NCBI GenBank assembly: GCA_963281155.1
Contig: CAUJLY010000002.1
Location: 7,006,001-7,070,000, forward strand
DNA length: 64,000 bases
Reading direction: 5' to 3'
Source of the DNA: Rhabditophanes sp. KR3021
Taxonomy: Eukaryota > Nematoda > Chromadorea > Rhabditida > Alloionematidae
In this document: one piece after another, positions 22,947 to 34,236 of the stretch
How the letters are laid out: each line of letters begins with the position of its first letter
Position numbering within the stretch: the first letter of the stretch is position 1
Made by a program: the position numbers and the translations under genes
Notes under the pieces: model-generated
What the model was told of the DNA's origin: nothing
The model's database searches: none
Seen by the model: only the letters and a program-made list of their open reading frames with translations

Positions 22947-24136
22947 TTAATCCGTAAAGAGAGATTTGAATAGAACATTTCTTTTTTCATGGCTCCATTT
23001 GACTAATTCAGGTTGAGCAGGACAGAAGTTGACCAGCTTAGGGATGCTTACGAAAGCGCATTTTCTACCTTTTGAAGCTTTGTGGTCCACATTCTTCTTT
23101 TTGGTTTTGCGCTGTCTGAGCTTCTGGATCTCCAACCATTGCTTGCTCATTTGAATAGGATCACTAGTGTCAGCGGACTTTCGGTCGATCAAATCTTTTA
23201 GGATAACTTGGTAGAAGTCGTCGTCGTCGAAGATCTCCACGTCGAAATTGCCCTCAGAGGTTGCCCCTAGTCGATTTACGTCCCCTCTTTTGGTTTGACT
23301 CCTTCTAATTAGCCGTGCCTTGTCAGACATAATCTTTTCGATCTGCTTCGACACGTTAGACTCAAAACTCCCAAAGTTTTTGCCCGGCCTCATGCTTACT
23401 AACCGAGTCCGATCATCCCACTTTTTCAGAGTAGCTTGGCGGTGAGGTTCGAATTTTTGATCACGACTGGCCAGAGCCTTTTCTAAGGATTTGGATGACA
23501 TTGACTTTACTTTGATTCCAGAACGTGAAGGTGCATCGTTTCTTTGTCCATCTTTGATTTTGTCCACCGCTTTGGGCGGAACATCTTCTAGCTCGTCCTC
23601 GGAGCTCGTGATTTCTTCATCTTCACTACCATCATCTTTCTTCTTCAGAGCTTCATCGGCAAATCTTCCCTGCACACCAACCAGCAAATTAAGAGCTTCT
23701 AGTAGATTTTTCCTGGACTTCTCAAGGTTTGCCTTGGTCTCGGTCGTTGCAAGAGATGTGAAGGATTTCCCAACCTCCCCACGAGGAAATTGGTTGAAGA
23801 CGCGCATAGCTCCATGCGCTTTGATAGTGACTCGTACCAACTTGTCAAATAAATCAAGTTGTTCCCGAACGGCTTCACTTTTAGAGATGTCAGAACCTTT
23901 TGAAAGGAGCTCGACGTCATCGCCGTCGCCTTCTTCGTCCTCCAATTCTTCATCTCAAATAATAAAGTAAAATAGATTTAATTTATACCAAACTAACCTT
24001 CTAGATTCTCGTCCTCTGAATCAAGGTCTTCAACATTTCCGACTTCTTCATCCAAAACAGACTCCCCATCACTAACTTCTTCGTCTATAGAACCTCCTTC
24101 GTCGATACTTTCTTCATAATGATCAGAGGAACTCAT
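22947..24136 (-). CDS. AATF: AATF / Che-1 (Bfr2 family) nucleolar protein
   Basis: Two exons, 23998-24136 and 22947-23953, separated by a 44-base intron (donor GTTAGT, acceptor TTTGAG), give 381 residues. AATF/Bfr2 acts in the nucleolus in small-subunit ribosomal RNA processing and in vertebrates also in transcription and apoptosis control. The first 60 residues are a very acidic tract. The AATF leucine-zipper region (about 65-150: REQLDLFDKLVRVTIKAHGA, ..FNQFPRG) is followed by a second acidic linker, then the TRAUB C-terminal domain (about 250-381: EIFDDDDFYQVILKDLIDRK, KNVDHKASKGRK, LVNFCPAQP). It is shorter than human (about 560) because linkers are shorter. It is divergent with SEC61B. 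Confidence 0.93.
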
Positions 24137-24376
24137 GATTTGAGACTTGTCCGGATACTACGAAAATAATTTAAAAATGCAGTTTACACCTTGGTAACAC
24201 GCCCACCCCACAACTCCCCCCACGAAAGTCTGATGTCTACTTGCAATTCGAATGTTGGCAACAGCCACACGTCTAAACACGACTACTCACTTATACACAT
24301 ACCAACGTCAAAAGTTTGTATCAACGGGCGAACACATTCGTATTCATACACTTAAATCGAGTTAAATCTAAATAAA
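24137..24376. promoter_or_regulatory. Shared upstream region of AATF and SEC61B
   Basis: 240 bases separate the divergent start codons of two genes expected to be expressed in all cells. The stretch is noticeably richer in C and G (e.g. CACGCCCACCCCAC) than the flanking intergenic DNA, consistent with a compact two-way promoter. Confidence 0.5.
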
Positions 24377-24760
24377 ATGGTAAGTAAATCTAAAAACTAC
24401 TAACTTTTACTAATCGACTTTATGTAGGCTGATGCATCTAAATCCCCCAAGCCAAGTGCCCGTCCAGCTGGAGCTACTTCCGGAGCTGTCAAGCAACGGT
24501 AAGTAAAAAAGCAAGACAAACTTTGTTTGTTTCTTCGAAAGACGATTAATTAAATGGGTTATGTTTGCAGTAGAACAGGAACTGCCTCAACAACTGCTCC
24601 TCGTGCAACCAACTCAGGAGGGTGGAGATTCTACACGGACGATGCTCCTGGCATGAAGATCGGACCAGTACCAGTCCTCGTCATCTCACTTGCCTTCATC
24701 TTCTGCGTTTTTGTCCTTCATACTTGGGGGAAGTTGACTAGAGCTAGTGCTGCTGTCTAA
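24377..24760 (+). CDS. SEC61B: Protein transport protein Sec61 subunit beta
   Basis: Three coding exons: 24377-24379, 24428-24498 and 24571-24760, total 87 residues. The first coding exon contributes only the ATG, followed at once by GTAAGT. Sec61 beta is the small tail-anchored subunit of the ER translocon. A Ser/Ala/Pro/Thr-rich cytosolic N-terminus precedes the hallmark [20 protein letters not shown], then one hydrophobic segment ([19 protein letters not shown]) and a short tail. Length is near the usual 96. Both introns are short (48 and 72 bases). Confidence 0.96.
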
Positions 24761-24813
24761 GGCATGTCATGGATTGACGATGGTCTGTTTTTGTTTGCTT
24801 TTGTGAATATTTA

Positions 24814-24819
24814 AATAAA
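24814..24819 (+). terminator. Polyadenylation signal of SEC61B
   Basis: AATAAA lies 53 bases after the stop codon. Confidence 0.5.
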
Positions 24820-25260
24820 TTATTCAACTCTTTCTGGATATACCTTTTCGTGAGAGTTAAAAAGACTATAAATTTACAAATACTATAATAAAAAGTTTTT
24901 TAATTTGTGTTTATTTGTTATTGTTCAAATAAAAAGCTACCCACCTAAACGATGTGCATTATTGTGTCGATCAAAAACAACACAAAAATAGTGGAGACAT
25001 TTATCTTATCCAATGTTATTTATTTATTGACTACTAATTAAATTGCTGATGGTTCTTTTTGTGTTTGTTTGAGTCTCTATAGCTCTTAATGACTTTGATT
25101 ATATGAGCATACAATAGATCAGATCTCATTAGTCAAAAATGACGAGATTGAGGTAAAAAGAAAATGAGCTAGTAGGAGTTTTTGAGACGTAATAAGTCAA
25201 GTCAACTAGTTCATTTTTCACACTTTGCAAAAACGACCTAACTCATTGCCTTCAACTGAG
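24820..25260. other. Intergenic between SEC61B and a secreted-protein gene
   Basis: About 440 bases, AT-rich, with no gene seen. It holds the 3' end of SEC61B and the promoter of the downstream gene on the same strand. Confidence 0.4.
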
Positions 25261-25795
25261 ATGAGGGTAGTGACGTTCATTTGGCTGATTTCATTTTTTA
25301 TTTCCTCTAGAACTTGTATCCTTAAATGCCGTGTCTTGAGAAGTCCGGGTGGGTTGGTTCCGAGATTGTATAATGGTTGTCAGTGTGTGCCGGACAAGAA
25401 GAAATATAGTAACAAAAAGTGTGATATCAAACTTACTGTCTTTAAGTTTCGTAATCATATGGCAAAGACAGTCGTTCAGAAGGTTTGTTTTGTGCTGTAA
25501 TCGCTTTCTATAACAAAAAAAGATAATTACCTTCATCTCATAACTTGACTTATATAATAAGCAGCTACAAAAACTAATAGTGTCTCTGTTTATTTAGGCA
25601 GTAATTGAGAAATGCAACGGAGTATATGCTAATCACACACTTTTCCGTAACTCAGAACGCAGCATTCTTACTTTTCACAATAAAAGAAAGCAAAAGGCAT
25701 CTTATACAAAATATTCAGGCACATGGATGACTAAAATTCATTCAAGTTTAAGGAGAATGTTCGATAGCAATTTACATTACTTAAGATTTGGGTGA
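25261..25795 (+). CDS. Small secreted basic Cys-containing protein
   Basis: Two exons, 25261-25482 and 25598-25795, joined in phase 0 (donor GTTTGT, acceptor TTTATTTAG), give 139 residues. The N-terminus MRVVTFIWLISFFISSRTC is a signal peptide; the upstream in-frame non-ATG extension is ignored. The mature part is basic, with Cys residues in LKCRVLRS, GCQCVPDKK, KKCDIKL and IEKCNGVYAN, one N-glycosylation site (NHT), and a Lys/Arg-rich C-terminal half. The spacing suggests two or three disulfides. I do not recognise the family. A secreted factor or nematode-specific extracellular protein is a guess from the signal peptide only. Confidence 0.7.
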
Positions 25796-25876
25796 ACAAA
25801 ATACACGATAACATTATAAAGGAAATATTTATTAATTAAGAGATATTGTTTGTATATTTATTAAAATATTATTAAA

Positions 25877-26059
25877 TTATTTGATTCGTACTTTGATACT
25901 GTTACGAGTAGCGTTAAATTGAATAGCTACACAGAGATCATCTTCATCATCGATATTTCCCACAATAGTTGTGAGTGAAATTTGCTTCTGGCCGGCCCTA
26001 CTTAAATCTCCAACATTGCCCAACGGTCTCGTACAACTGAAAATGCCCCCAACCTCCAT
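25877..26059 (-). CDS. Hypothetical 60-residue protein
   Basis: An open frame from ATG at 26059 to a TAA at 25877, 60 residues, with balanced composition (..RPLGNVGDLSRAGQKQISL.., ..NIDDEDDLCVAIQF..) that looks more like protein than AT-rich noise. An AATAAA-type signal follows its stop. It is divergent, by about 100 bases, from the membrane-protein gene on +. There is no signal peptide or membrane segment, and no family is recognised. It could be a real small gene or one exon of a longer one. Confidence 0.4.
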   Translation of the reverse strand: MEVGGIFSCTRPLGNVGDLSRAGQKQISLTTIVGNIDDEDDLCVAIQFNATRNSIKVRIK

Positions 26060-26161
26060 TGACACGTCTTAAATACCCCTCCTATATTCAAATTTCAATG
26101 TTCCTAAATTTACCTTTTCATTATACAATTTATACACTTAAATCGTCACCTAGTCACCAAA

Positions 26162-26619
26162 ATGCCCTCACCTACCCATATCTCATCAAATTCCTTTCTT
26201 ACCTTTTTAAGGGAAGACAATTTGATGTGTCCCCAAGATTCAATTTACAACCGAAATCCTTACATCAACAGGACTATCACCATCAATTCAATCTTTACTT
26301 TGGGTTGTGGTGACATTTGGAGGGAAAAGAGTGTAACGATTTGGTTTGTAATTGGTGCTTTTGGCATCTTTTATTTGGCTATTTTTTTGTATTTAGGGTA
26401 TAATAGGTGGGTGAGTTGGGATTTTTGTTAATGTTTAAGTTGATATTCTTCTAGATCAAAAGTTCGGTCTTCTCCATTGCCGTCACCTACACCTACGAAG
26501 TCCGCACCGAACCTTCCGCCGAAAACTCGTACGAAGTAATCTTCGAAGAAGATAAAAGAGAAGAATACATGAAATCAGATGCTTTCTTCAGAGTCTCTAA
26601 AGGATCAAAAGTCCCCTAG
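26162..26619 (+). CDS. Single-pass membrane protein, unknown family
   Basis: Two exons, 26162-26410 and 26455-26619, joined in phase 0 (donor GTGAGT, acceptor TTCTAG), give 137 residues. The second exon stays open for 54 codons only in this phase. The first 55 residues are polar with Cys residues and an NRT glycosylation site. One strong hydrophobic segment follows (about 59-79, VTIWFVIGAFGIFYLAIFLY), then IKSSVFSIAVTYTYEV and an acidic/basic C-terminal tail (EVIFEEDKREEYMKSD). Any of the in-frame ATGs (26162 or 26224) could be the start; 26224 (MCPQDS..) is a reasonable alternative. No family is recognised. It may be a type III or tail-anchored protein. Confidence 0.6.
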
Positions 26620-26879
26620 TTCTCCCCAAACCACCTCCCGACCACCTCAAATCCTAATAAGGAAACATATTTATTAATTAAGCAAAATCACCATTTGATC
26701 TATTTATACGACATTTTCTATTAGATACATAAATGCAACCTTACTAAACCATTGTTCTTTATTAATTTAAAATAAATACATCTTTTAGATAAAAATGACA
26801 ATAATAAAAGAAAGGTTTTTCAAATTACATTTGTTTAAATACAAAAAATATGTATAAAAAGGTGTTGCTTTCCCCCAGT

Positions 26880-28517
26880 TTATGATTTAGGAAGATTACA
26901 CATAGCACAGTCAGTGTCTTTAGCGATATTTTGGAAAGTACAGAAATTACATGCCCAGCATCCTGCATTGTCAGAAGTTTTTAGGGGAGTAGATGGTTGT
27001 TCGGGATGAGCTTCGTGAACTTGACACAGACCGATGAGAGTGTTCCAGTTTGAGTTCGATTTGTACCATTTTAGGATTGAAGTTCCATCCATTTTGGTTA
27101 AGGCACTCACTAGAGGTTCAATCTCCTCAGGCGTGAAGGTGACTATTTTGTTTGTCAACAACCATAGCAGAAAGTGGAAGTTTGAAGTCATCTCCACCAA
27201 CTCTTCCTCTCTGAATTGTTTGATGTACTTCCAAACTGAAGTCAAATCTTGTGGTTCCAAATGTTGAGTTCTGTTTTCAATTGGAAATGGAACGCTATCT
27301 TCACCCAAAACATGAAAAGTACTTTCGGGAACTTTCGGTTTGCCGGCTGGAACATCAACCAACAAAAATTCAACAGGCATTGGTTTAGCATCTCTGTGAA
27401 CTTGTACCCCATACTCATTCTTTTCGATGAACTGAACATCGGTAATGAATTGCTTGCTGTTTGGTTCAGCTGTTCGGACGGAAGCAAGTTCGGGGTAGTT
27501 AGTTGGGCAGATGATGTCTGCATCCACCATCGCGGTACATTGTTCAGAGACTTGGTAGCCGGAGAAATGAATTTGATTAGCTTGATCCCCCGAAACAACT
27601 AAGGTGACAAACTTCGACCCAAAGTAACCTTCTTCCGTGTATTTAGACACATTCTTGTATTTATTTTGGAAATGGCCAGCAGTAATACATTCCTTAGCAG
27701 TCATCAAGAAAGATTCAGGATGCCTTACACAGTGAACTTGTCCATTCGCAGCATCCTTCGTAAAAAGATCCGTAACCACCCACCCAATTCTCTTCATACT
27801 CATCAAACCACACAACTTATCCACAGCCTCCTCATTTGGATCTTCTTCAAACTTAACAAAATCAGGTCCCGAAGTTTGAGGTGGCTCATAAATAGCACAC
27901 ACTCGACCTTTTATACCCAATGGAACGTCTGGAAAAACTTCGTAAACTCCTATCAAGTAGCCAACTCGTTGGTTTCCGTCTCTTCTCCAGGAATCAAGGA
28001 ATTTGTTGGCGACGGTGTCGTTTTCGATGGAGATGTTGTCGACGTTTCGATATACTTGTCTGTTTAGGGAAACGGTTTGAGGACGGCATTTGGTGCATAT
28101 TCCGTTTGGGTAAGGCCTGTGGCCACTGTCGCAGTTCGGAAGCAGTTTGCAGTTGATGGTTTCGAGGACGTGGAGCGATTTCGTGGATTTGCCGTGACCG
28201 TCGGTTTTGGAACGGATGTAGGCATGGAGAGACATGTGTTTTATGTCTTTTTCTTTCAGATACTCGGCGTCATAAGGCTAAAATGTAAATAAAGCAAATG
28301 ACTTTATAATAGTGTATTACTTACGTCTATCGGAAGACAATTGGCACAGGAATGACGTTTGCTATGACTGCAATTACTATTAGTGCGAGGAATCTTGCCA
28401 TCCTGCCCATCTAATATAAAGTCCACCGGATCAATCTTGTTCTAGGTTGGACTGATTAAAAGAAACAAAGGCGTATAAACTTACAAAGGTAGAATTAGGA
28501 GATGCGCTTTTGACCAT
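26880..28517 (-). CDS. NPLOC4: NPL4, ubiquitin-binding cofactor of p97/CDC48
   Basis: Three exons (28485-28517, 28325-28441, 26880-28277) give 515 residues in frame. NPL4 works with UFD1 to feed ubiquitinated proteins to the p97/CDC48 ATPase (ER-associated degradation, chromatin extraction). The zf-NPL4 region (DGQDGKIPR..CSHSKRHSCANCLPIDPYDAEYL) starts at about residue 20. The MPN-like/NPL4 domain then runs to about residue 430 (KHMSLHAYIR, YRNVDNISIEN, GYLIGVYEVFPDVPLGI, ECITAGHFQNKY, EGYFGSKFVT). A C-terminal NPL4 zinc finger (CWACNFCTFQN..CAMCNLP) completes it. The usual N-terminal UBX-like p97-binding domain of about 80 residues is not visible: the first exon carries only 11 codons. An upstream exon was looked for and not found. 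Confidence 0.93.
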
Positions 28518-30149
28518 TTTAAATATACAACGCTGAAATGACCGGTACAATGATTTCTTGTTTCAGATACTCAGATGTAATCGTTTTTGGAAGAGCGTAA
28601 ACAAATGTGATGTCGCGTTAAGACCCTCAAAGTTATTGTTCACACAGACAGCTGTCAACCTATTTCTAGACATCAAAGATATCCTCTTGATATCATTTCT
28701 AGCAAAATGGGCTTTTATTTAATAATTCTCGAATATAAATAAATACCAGTAAATAAATGAAATGAAGTGATGTAACTTGACGCTAATGTAATTGATGGAG
28801 TATTTATCTATGTAACGCATCTACCACAAATAATTCACCACTATTAATTGACACCTTTTTTCGGTATCAACTACTTTTCTCTTATTTTCACTAATCAAAA
28901 AAAGTTCATATGCCAAAACATTTATCAATTGACGTGTTTTTTAGTATCTAATTGTAACATTATTCCTGTTTAAATTAAATGTGTAAAGTTAATGGATAAA
29001 TGTATATAGTGTGTGTACTTCATTTGACATTATATATTCGACCGTGTTCCGTCTGTTGTTGTATTTAGTCAAGAATAGAGTTTTAATATACTATGTATTA
29101 CCCACACTAAAAAACTTTCTCTCAAGAACCTAATGCCTCTTTAGAGAAAATGTTTAATTTGTAGTGCATAAGTTTAGTGGAATTTTATGCCGACAAAATG
29201 CTTATAACGGAAGGAAAGTATTTTTCTCTCCGTTAAAAATATGTTGTAGGCTGATAAAGGTTTAAGAAAAAATATCTATTCAATTCGCTAAATATCGCTA
29301 CACAAACTGCGAATGTACCTATTTGTATGCTCACCCAAATTAAATGTCTATTTTTTGTTGATCAATATTTATAATTTTAATTATTTAATGATAACAGTCA
29401 CAGATCCCAGTTGCTTCCTCACTACGTTTATTTACACATTCTTAGAAAGTTTGTCCGTCATAAAAAATGGGTGACTTGTGATTAATTTGAGTCACTTAAA
29501 TTGAATACTACACACTATCTTTTCCTTTTAAAGTTCATTTAACTTTTTTAAGCCGTTTAAATTGCTATAGAATATTTTTAATTTTATATGCTCTCTTGTT
29601 TCATTGTCTTTTGTTTATCATTATCATCGCCATCTACTATCCTCGACACCCATTACCAACTATCATTCCGATGGCAAAGACCTTAATACATGATTGGGAT
29701 GAAAAAGTATATACAACATCTACATATTCATTCCATTTTTGTTCCCATTAAATAAACATCCCAAATACATAATATTTGTATATTATTAAAAAGGGTTAGT
29801 CTGCAGGGGAATCGATAGGATAAATGGCAAACCCAATTTGGTTAGCCTTTTGTGTCGCTCACAATTTGTTAGAGCCTGGCTTGTTTCAATAGATTTTCGA
29901 TAATATTTAAAAAGCTTGTCGACTACAAAAAATTGTGTGTAGTAGCATGTGCCTTTTTGGCAAAAGAGCATCTAACCAAAGTAGAAAACTATGCCTCCTC
30001 ATCCGCAGTCGTTTCTTATCTTTTTTATGATAAACAAAACCTCATGGCTTTAAAACTTTTATTTTTCGCTTTGTTCATTTACTTATTTGTAAATAAATTT
30101 GCTTAATTATTCACTCGTTTACTTACCAATTCGATACATTTAGTAGAAA
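28518..30149. other. Divergent intergenic region NPL4 / AP180
   Basis: About 1.6 kb with no supportable gene. A short frame on - (29786-29971) begins without ATG and looks like noise. It must hold the promoters of both flanking genes. Composition is AT-rich throughout. Confidence 0.45.
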
Positions 30150-33100
30150 ATGCAAACTCTGGAAAAAGTCCTCCACCAACAGATGCCATTCACCACGGGC
30201 GGTCAGACTATAACTGACCGCCTAACCGCAGCCAAGCACTCCCTCGCCGGTTCCCAACTCGGCAAAACAATATGCAAAGCCACAACCGAAGAAATAATGG
30301 CACCTAAGAAAAAACACTTAGATTACCTGATTCACTGTACAAATGAACCCAACGTCTCCATTCCAACTCTTGCCAATATGCTCCTAGAGCGTATTCAAAA
30401 TCCAAGTTGGGTCGTTGTGTACAAAGCTCTCATAACTATGCATAATCTAATGTGTTATGGCAACGAACGCTTCCTACAGTACTTGGCTTCCTGCTCATCT
30501 ACTTTTAATTTGGCTAACTTTACTGACAAGGCTAATCCTACTGGATATGATATGAATGAACATGTCAGACGGTATGGAAAGTATTTGGCGGAGAAGATTT
30601 TTACGTACCGTATGAATGTTTTCGACTTCTGCAAGATTAAGAGAGGTAACTTCACAATTATATATTATTAGATTCTATTTTAATAGGTAACCAAGATGGT
30701 TTGTTGAGAAATATCGACGTCAACAAGCTCTTAAAAACAGTTCCTTCACTTCAAAGTCAAATTGATGCCCTCCTTGACTTCAAAGTTTCCTCATCGGAAC
30801 TGAACAATGGCGTCATCAATTGTTCTTTCATCCTTTTATACAGAGATCTTATTAGATTGTATGCCTGCTTCAATGATGCGATTATCAATATACTGTTTGT
30901 TTACGTCTCTTCAATCTTTACAAATGATGCAAATATCCAAACTTATCCCAACAAAACATATCTTTACAAAGGTGTCTTGGGATAATTTGATGTGTTTGCA
31001 TCATTTGTAATCATTCATAATCGCTTGTTATCATTTCCAATAATTTGTAACATTTTTAGTGAGAAGTTTTTCAATACTAATAGGAAGCAATGCAGGGAAT
31101 GCTTGGACATTTACAAGGGTTTCTTAGTTAGATTAGATAGAATTGGAGAGTTTTTAAGAGTTGCTGAGTCGGTTGGCATGGATAAGGGAGATTATCCTGA
31201 TTTGATGAGGGCTCCTGCGTCTTTGCTAGAGGCTCTGGAGACTCATTGTTACCATTTGGAAGGCGGAAGAGGGCCTTTGCCTGTTCAATCTCAACAAATT
31301 GTTCAACAGTCTCTCTCGCAGGCTGTTACAGTTAAGGATTTACATTCATTGACTGGGGCCTCAGGCGCTATCTTTAATGAAGAAGCCAAGCAGAAATATT
31401 TGGCCGAAGAAAAGGACAGATTAAGGCAATATGAAGAACAGAGACGAATCCAAATGGGAATGGCTCCACCCCAACAAGCCCCAATCACCCAGCAACCAGG
31501 CAGTGACTATCCACCCCAAGAAAGTTCCTTCAATCCATTCGGAGGCCAACAGCAACCTGGCCAGGACTTTGTCAGTTTCCACGATCAAAGTAACTCACAA
31601 CAACAAATGATCCATCAACAACAACTCCCTCAACAACAGATGAATCCTTTCGGAGGACAACCACCCCAACAAATAACACAACAACTCCCCCAGACTAATA
31701 TGTTCCAAGACCCTTACCAACAACAATACCAGCAATACCCCTACCAACAACCCCAACAACAAATGTACCCCGGATATAACAACTTCGCCACCCCCCAACA
31801 ACCACCCCAAGGTAAGTAACACTAAAAGCGCGGTCGTTTCATATTGTTCGTAACCCTATTTAGTATCTTCTCCTTCTTCTACCCCCAAACCATCCAGTGG
31901 AACGCAAGCTCTATTAGACGCCGAATACGAAAAGCTATTTAGTCAGGAAGGGTCATCTTCTGCGGTAAAGACTAATGGCACAGGGGCGACGGGTGGAGTT
32001 TCTGCCATTTCATTGCCTCCTCCTTCGGGAAAGGTTAAAGTGATACCAAATAATCAGCAAAGTAAGAGTTTATTTTAAAAAAGGTTGGGGTATAAAATGT
32101 TAATGTTGTGATCTTATTGTAAATTGGTTGTGTAAATGTTGGTGTGTGTTTTGAACTTTTAATTTAATTGAGTAGATCAACAACAGGCCAATTTCATGGG
32201 ACAGGCTATGGGTGGGCAACAGCAAGTTCCTATGGCGGGGCAACAGCAATGGAATCCATTTGCAGGGCAACAGACCCCTCAACAAATTCAGCCGAATGTT
32301 GGGTCTTATTATGGGCAACAACAGATGTCTGTTGGGCAGCAAATGGCTAATCCACAGCAGGTATCTAATGCCCAGCAAATGCCTATTAGACCACCTCCAA
32401 TGGCCAGACCTACACCACCTGATTCCAATGTCGGGTCTAGAAGTACATCCGTTTGTCAGACTCCGCAACACTTTGTTGATTCTAATGCAGGACAACAGTA
32501 TGAACAACACATTTTGCAACAGCAATACATTGATTCCCAACGAGTGCAGACTCCTATTCAACAGCAAGTTTTGCAGCACCAGTATGTTGATCCGATTTCA
32601 CAACAACAAACCCAGACTCCGATTCAACAGCCAGTTCAAGCTCCAACTCAACAACAAGCCCAGACTACGATTCCACAACCAGTTGAAACACCAATTCAGA
32701 CTCCTGTCCAAATTCCTTCAGCTGAAGTCAAACCAATCGAGCATGGTGACAGTCACCAAGAAGTTGTAGGACCAGAAATTTGTTCCGAAATAAATGGCGA
32801 ACAAACATCGTCTGTCTCTGTTGCGCCAATTGCTGCTGGACCTGTTGCTGGTTCTGTACCGCTTGCAAATGTTCAACCTTTTGAGCCAGTCCAAGCCTAT
32901 ATTCCGCAACAACAACTTCCAACTCAGTCCTTGAATATCTACGACCAAACTCCATACACAGCAAATGACGCCAGCTACAACCAACAACCCCAATTTTCAC
33001 AATACATGGCCCAAGGTGGTTATATGCCCGAACATCAATTACAGCAAACAGGGCCTGGTTTGTTTTATAGTTGCAAAAAGATCACAATATGTGCTAAAAA

Positions 33101-33556
33101 TGAAATAACTTGTAACTGATGGTATTAATTTGTTTATTTTCAGGATTCGATCCATTCTCATCAGTAACAGCACCAATCGCCAACTCTTCAAACAAAGATG
33201 AAGTCGTCAACGCAATTTCTAACTTAGTAAAAGATTTATCAGTTTCCGGGAACCAGAATATAGCTAAGCAAGTAAATTGGACTGGTGGTCCAGCCGTGAT
33301 GGCCGCTCAAAGACCTCAACAACCGATCGGCATGAACCAAGGTCTTCAGCACCAAAATTACTACACCCAACAACAATATACCCCACAACAACAAACTGGC
33401 TACATGCCCCCCCAACAAATCTACAACCCCCAAATGATGGGCCAACAACAGATGGGTGGACACCCATTCCCCCAGAATCAAGGCATCCCTAACCTTCCCT
33501 ACAACCAACAACAGCCTATGCCACCCACACAAGGCGGATTCAATCCCTTCCAATAA
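30150..33556 (+). CDS. PICALM: AP180/CALM clathrin assembly adaptor (UNC-11 type)
   Basis: Six exons (30150-30645, 30687-30894, 31060-31811, 31864-32061, 32176-33057, 33144-33556) give 982 residues; all five junctions keep phase. AP180/CALM binds PtdIns(4,5)P2, clathrin and AP-2, sets vesicle size, and retrieves synaptobrevin; C. elegans UNC-11 is the relative. The ANTH domain (about 1-285) has [18 protein letters not shown], with the lysine cluster that binds lipid, then the [14 protein letters not shown] and [21 protein letters not shown] helices. After this the protein is unstructured and very Gln/Pro-rich, with repeated EH-binding NPF motifs (SFNPFGG, MNPFGG, WNPFAG, GFNPFQ), a DPF at FDPFSS, and a clathrin-box-like EKLFSQEG. 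The Gln-rich tail is longer than in human CALM (about 650). Confidence 0.94.
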
Positions 33557-34236
33557 GAATCCATATCTAAAGAAGTTAACTGATAAATGGACACTATTCA
33601 CTTGCTCTTTTTAAAAATTGATAATATGGATTTTTAATGCTACCTTGGATTAACAAGAAGATATACACAATTAATGATACTAACTACTATACATATAACT
33701 ACTTATATTTTGCTTAAAAGAGATTTATAACTTTGACATTTTTTGAATAAACAGTAATTATAAAAAGGCATATATGAATGAGTAATAAATACAAAGGAGT
33801 AAGAAGGTTCAAAAGGTGTCCATCTTAAAGTCGACAACCACGACAGACTTATTGCCATTAATAATGCCAAATATTTGAAACAACTTCAAAGTTGAATAAT
33901 TTATTTTTGTAAACAATAAAATGTACTTTGAATTGTAATGATTGTTGTAGAGTAAAGTATGGATACATATTTGATTAAACTTAAACACAACAGTTTCATT
34001 ATGGGATCATTTTTTAAATTTTTGATTCAATATGAAGTACAAACTAATATTATTGGTAAAAATACGTACCAAACACTTAAATGCCTTTAAAAAAAGAAAG
34101 TGATAATAACTGTTAAGCCAGAATGGAGTTTCTTGTCTACATGACACCCAGCTATATTTATGCACTTTTTATAATTTGATAAGAATTTAATACTTAAGTC
34201 AAAAAATGTATACACAACCATCTATATTGATACGAC
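33557..34236. other. Intergenic between AP180 and UGT
   Basis: About 680 bases between genes on the same strand. AT-rich, no gene, repeat or RNA recognised. Confidence 0.45.

Noticed and set aside
32100..33601. Open frames on the - strand over the AP180 tail
   Set aside because: Antisense shadows of Gln-rich coding sequence (CAA/CAG read as TTG/CTG), hence Leu/Val-rich and without starts or splice context.
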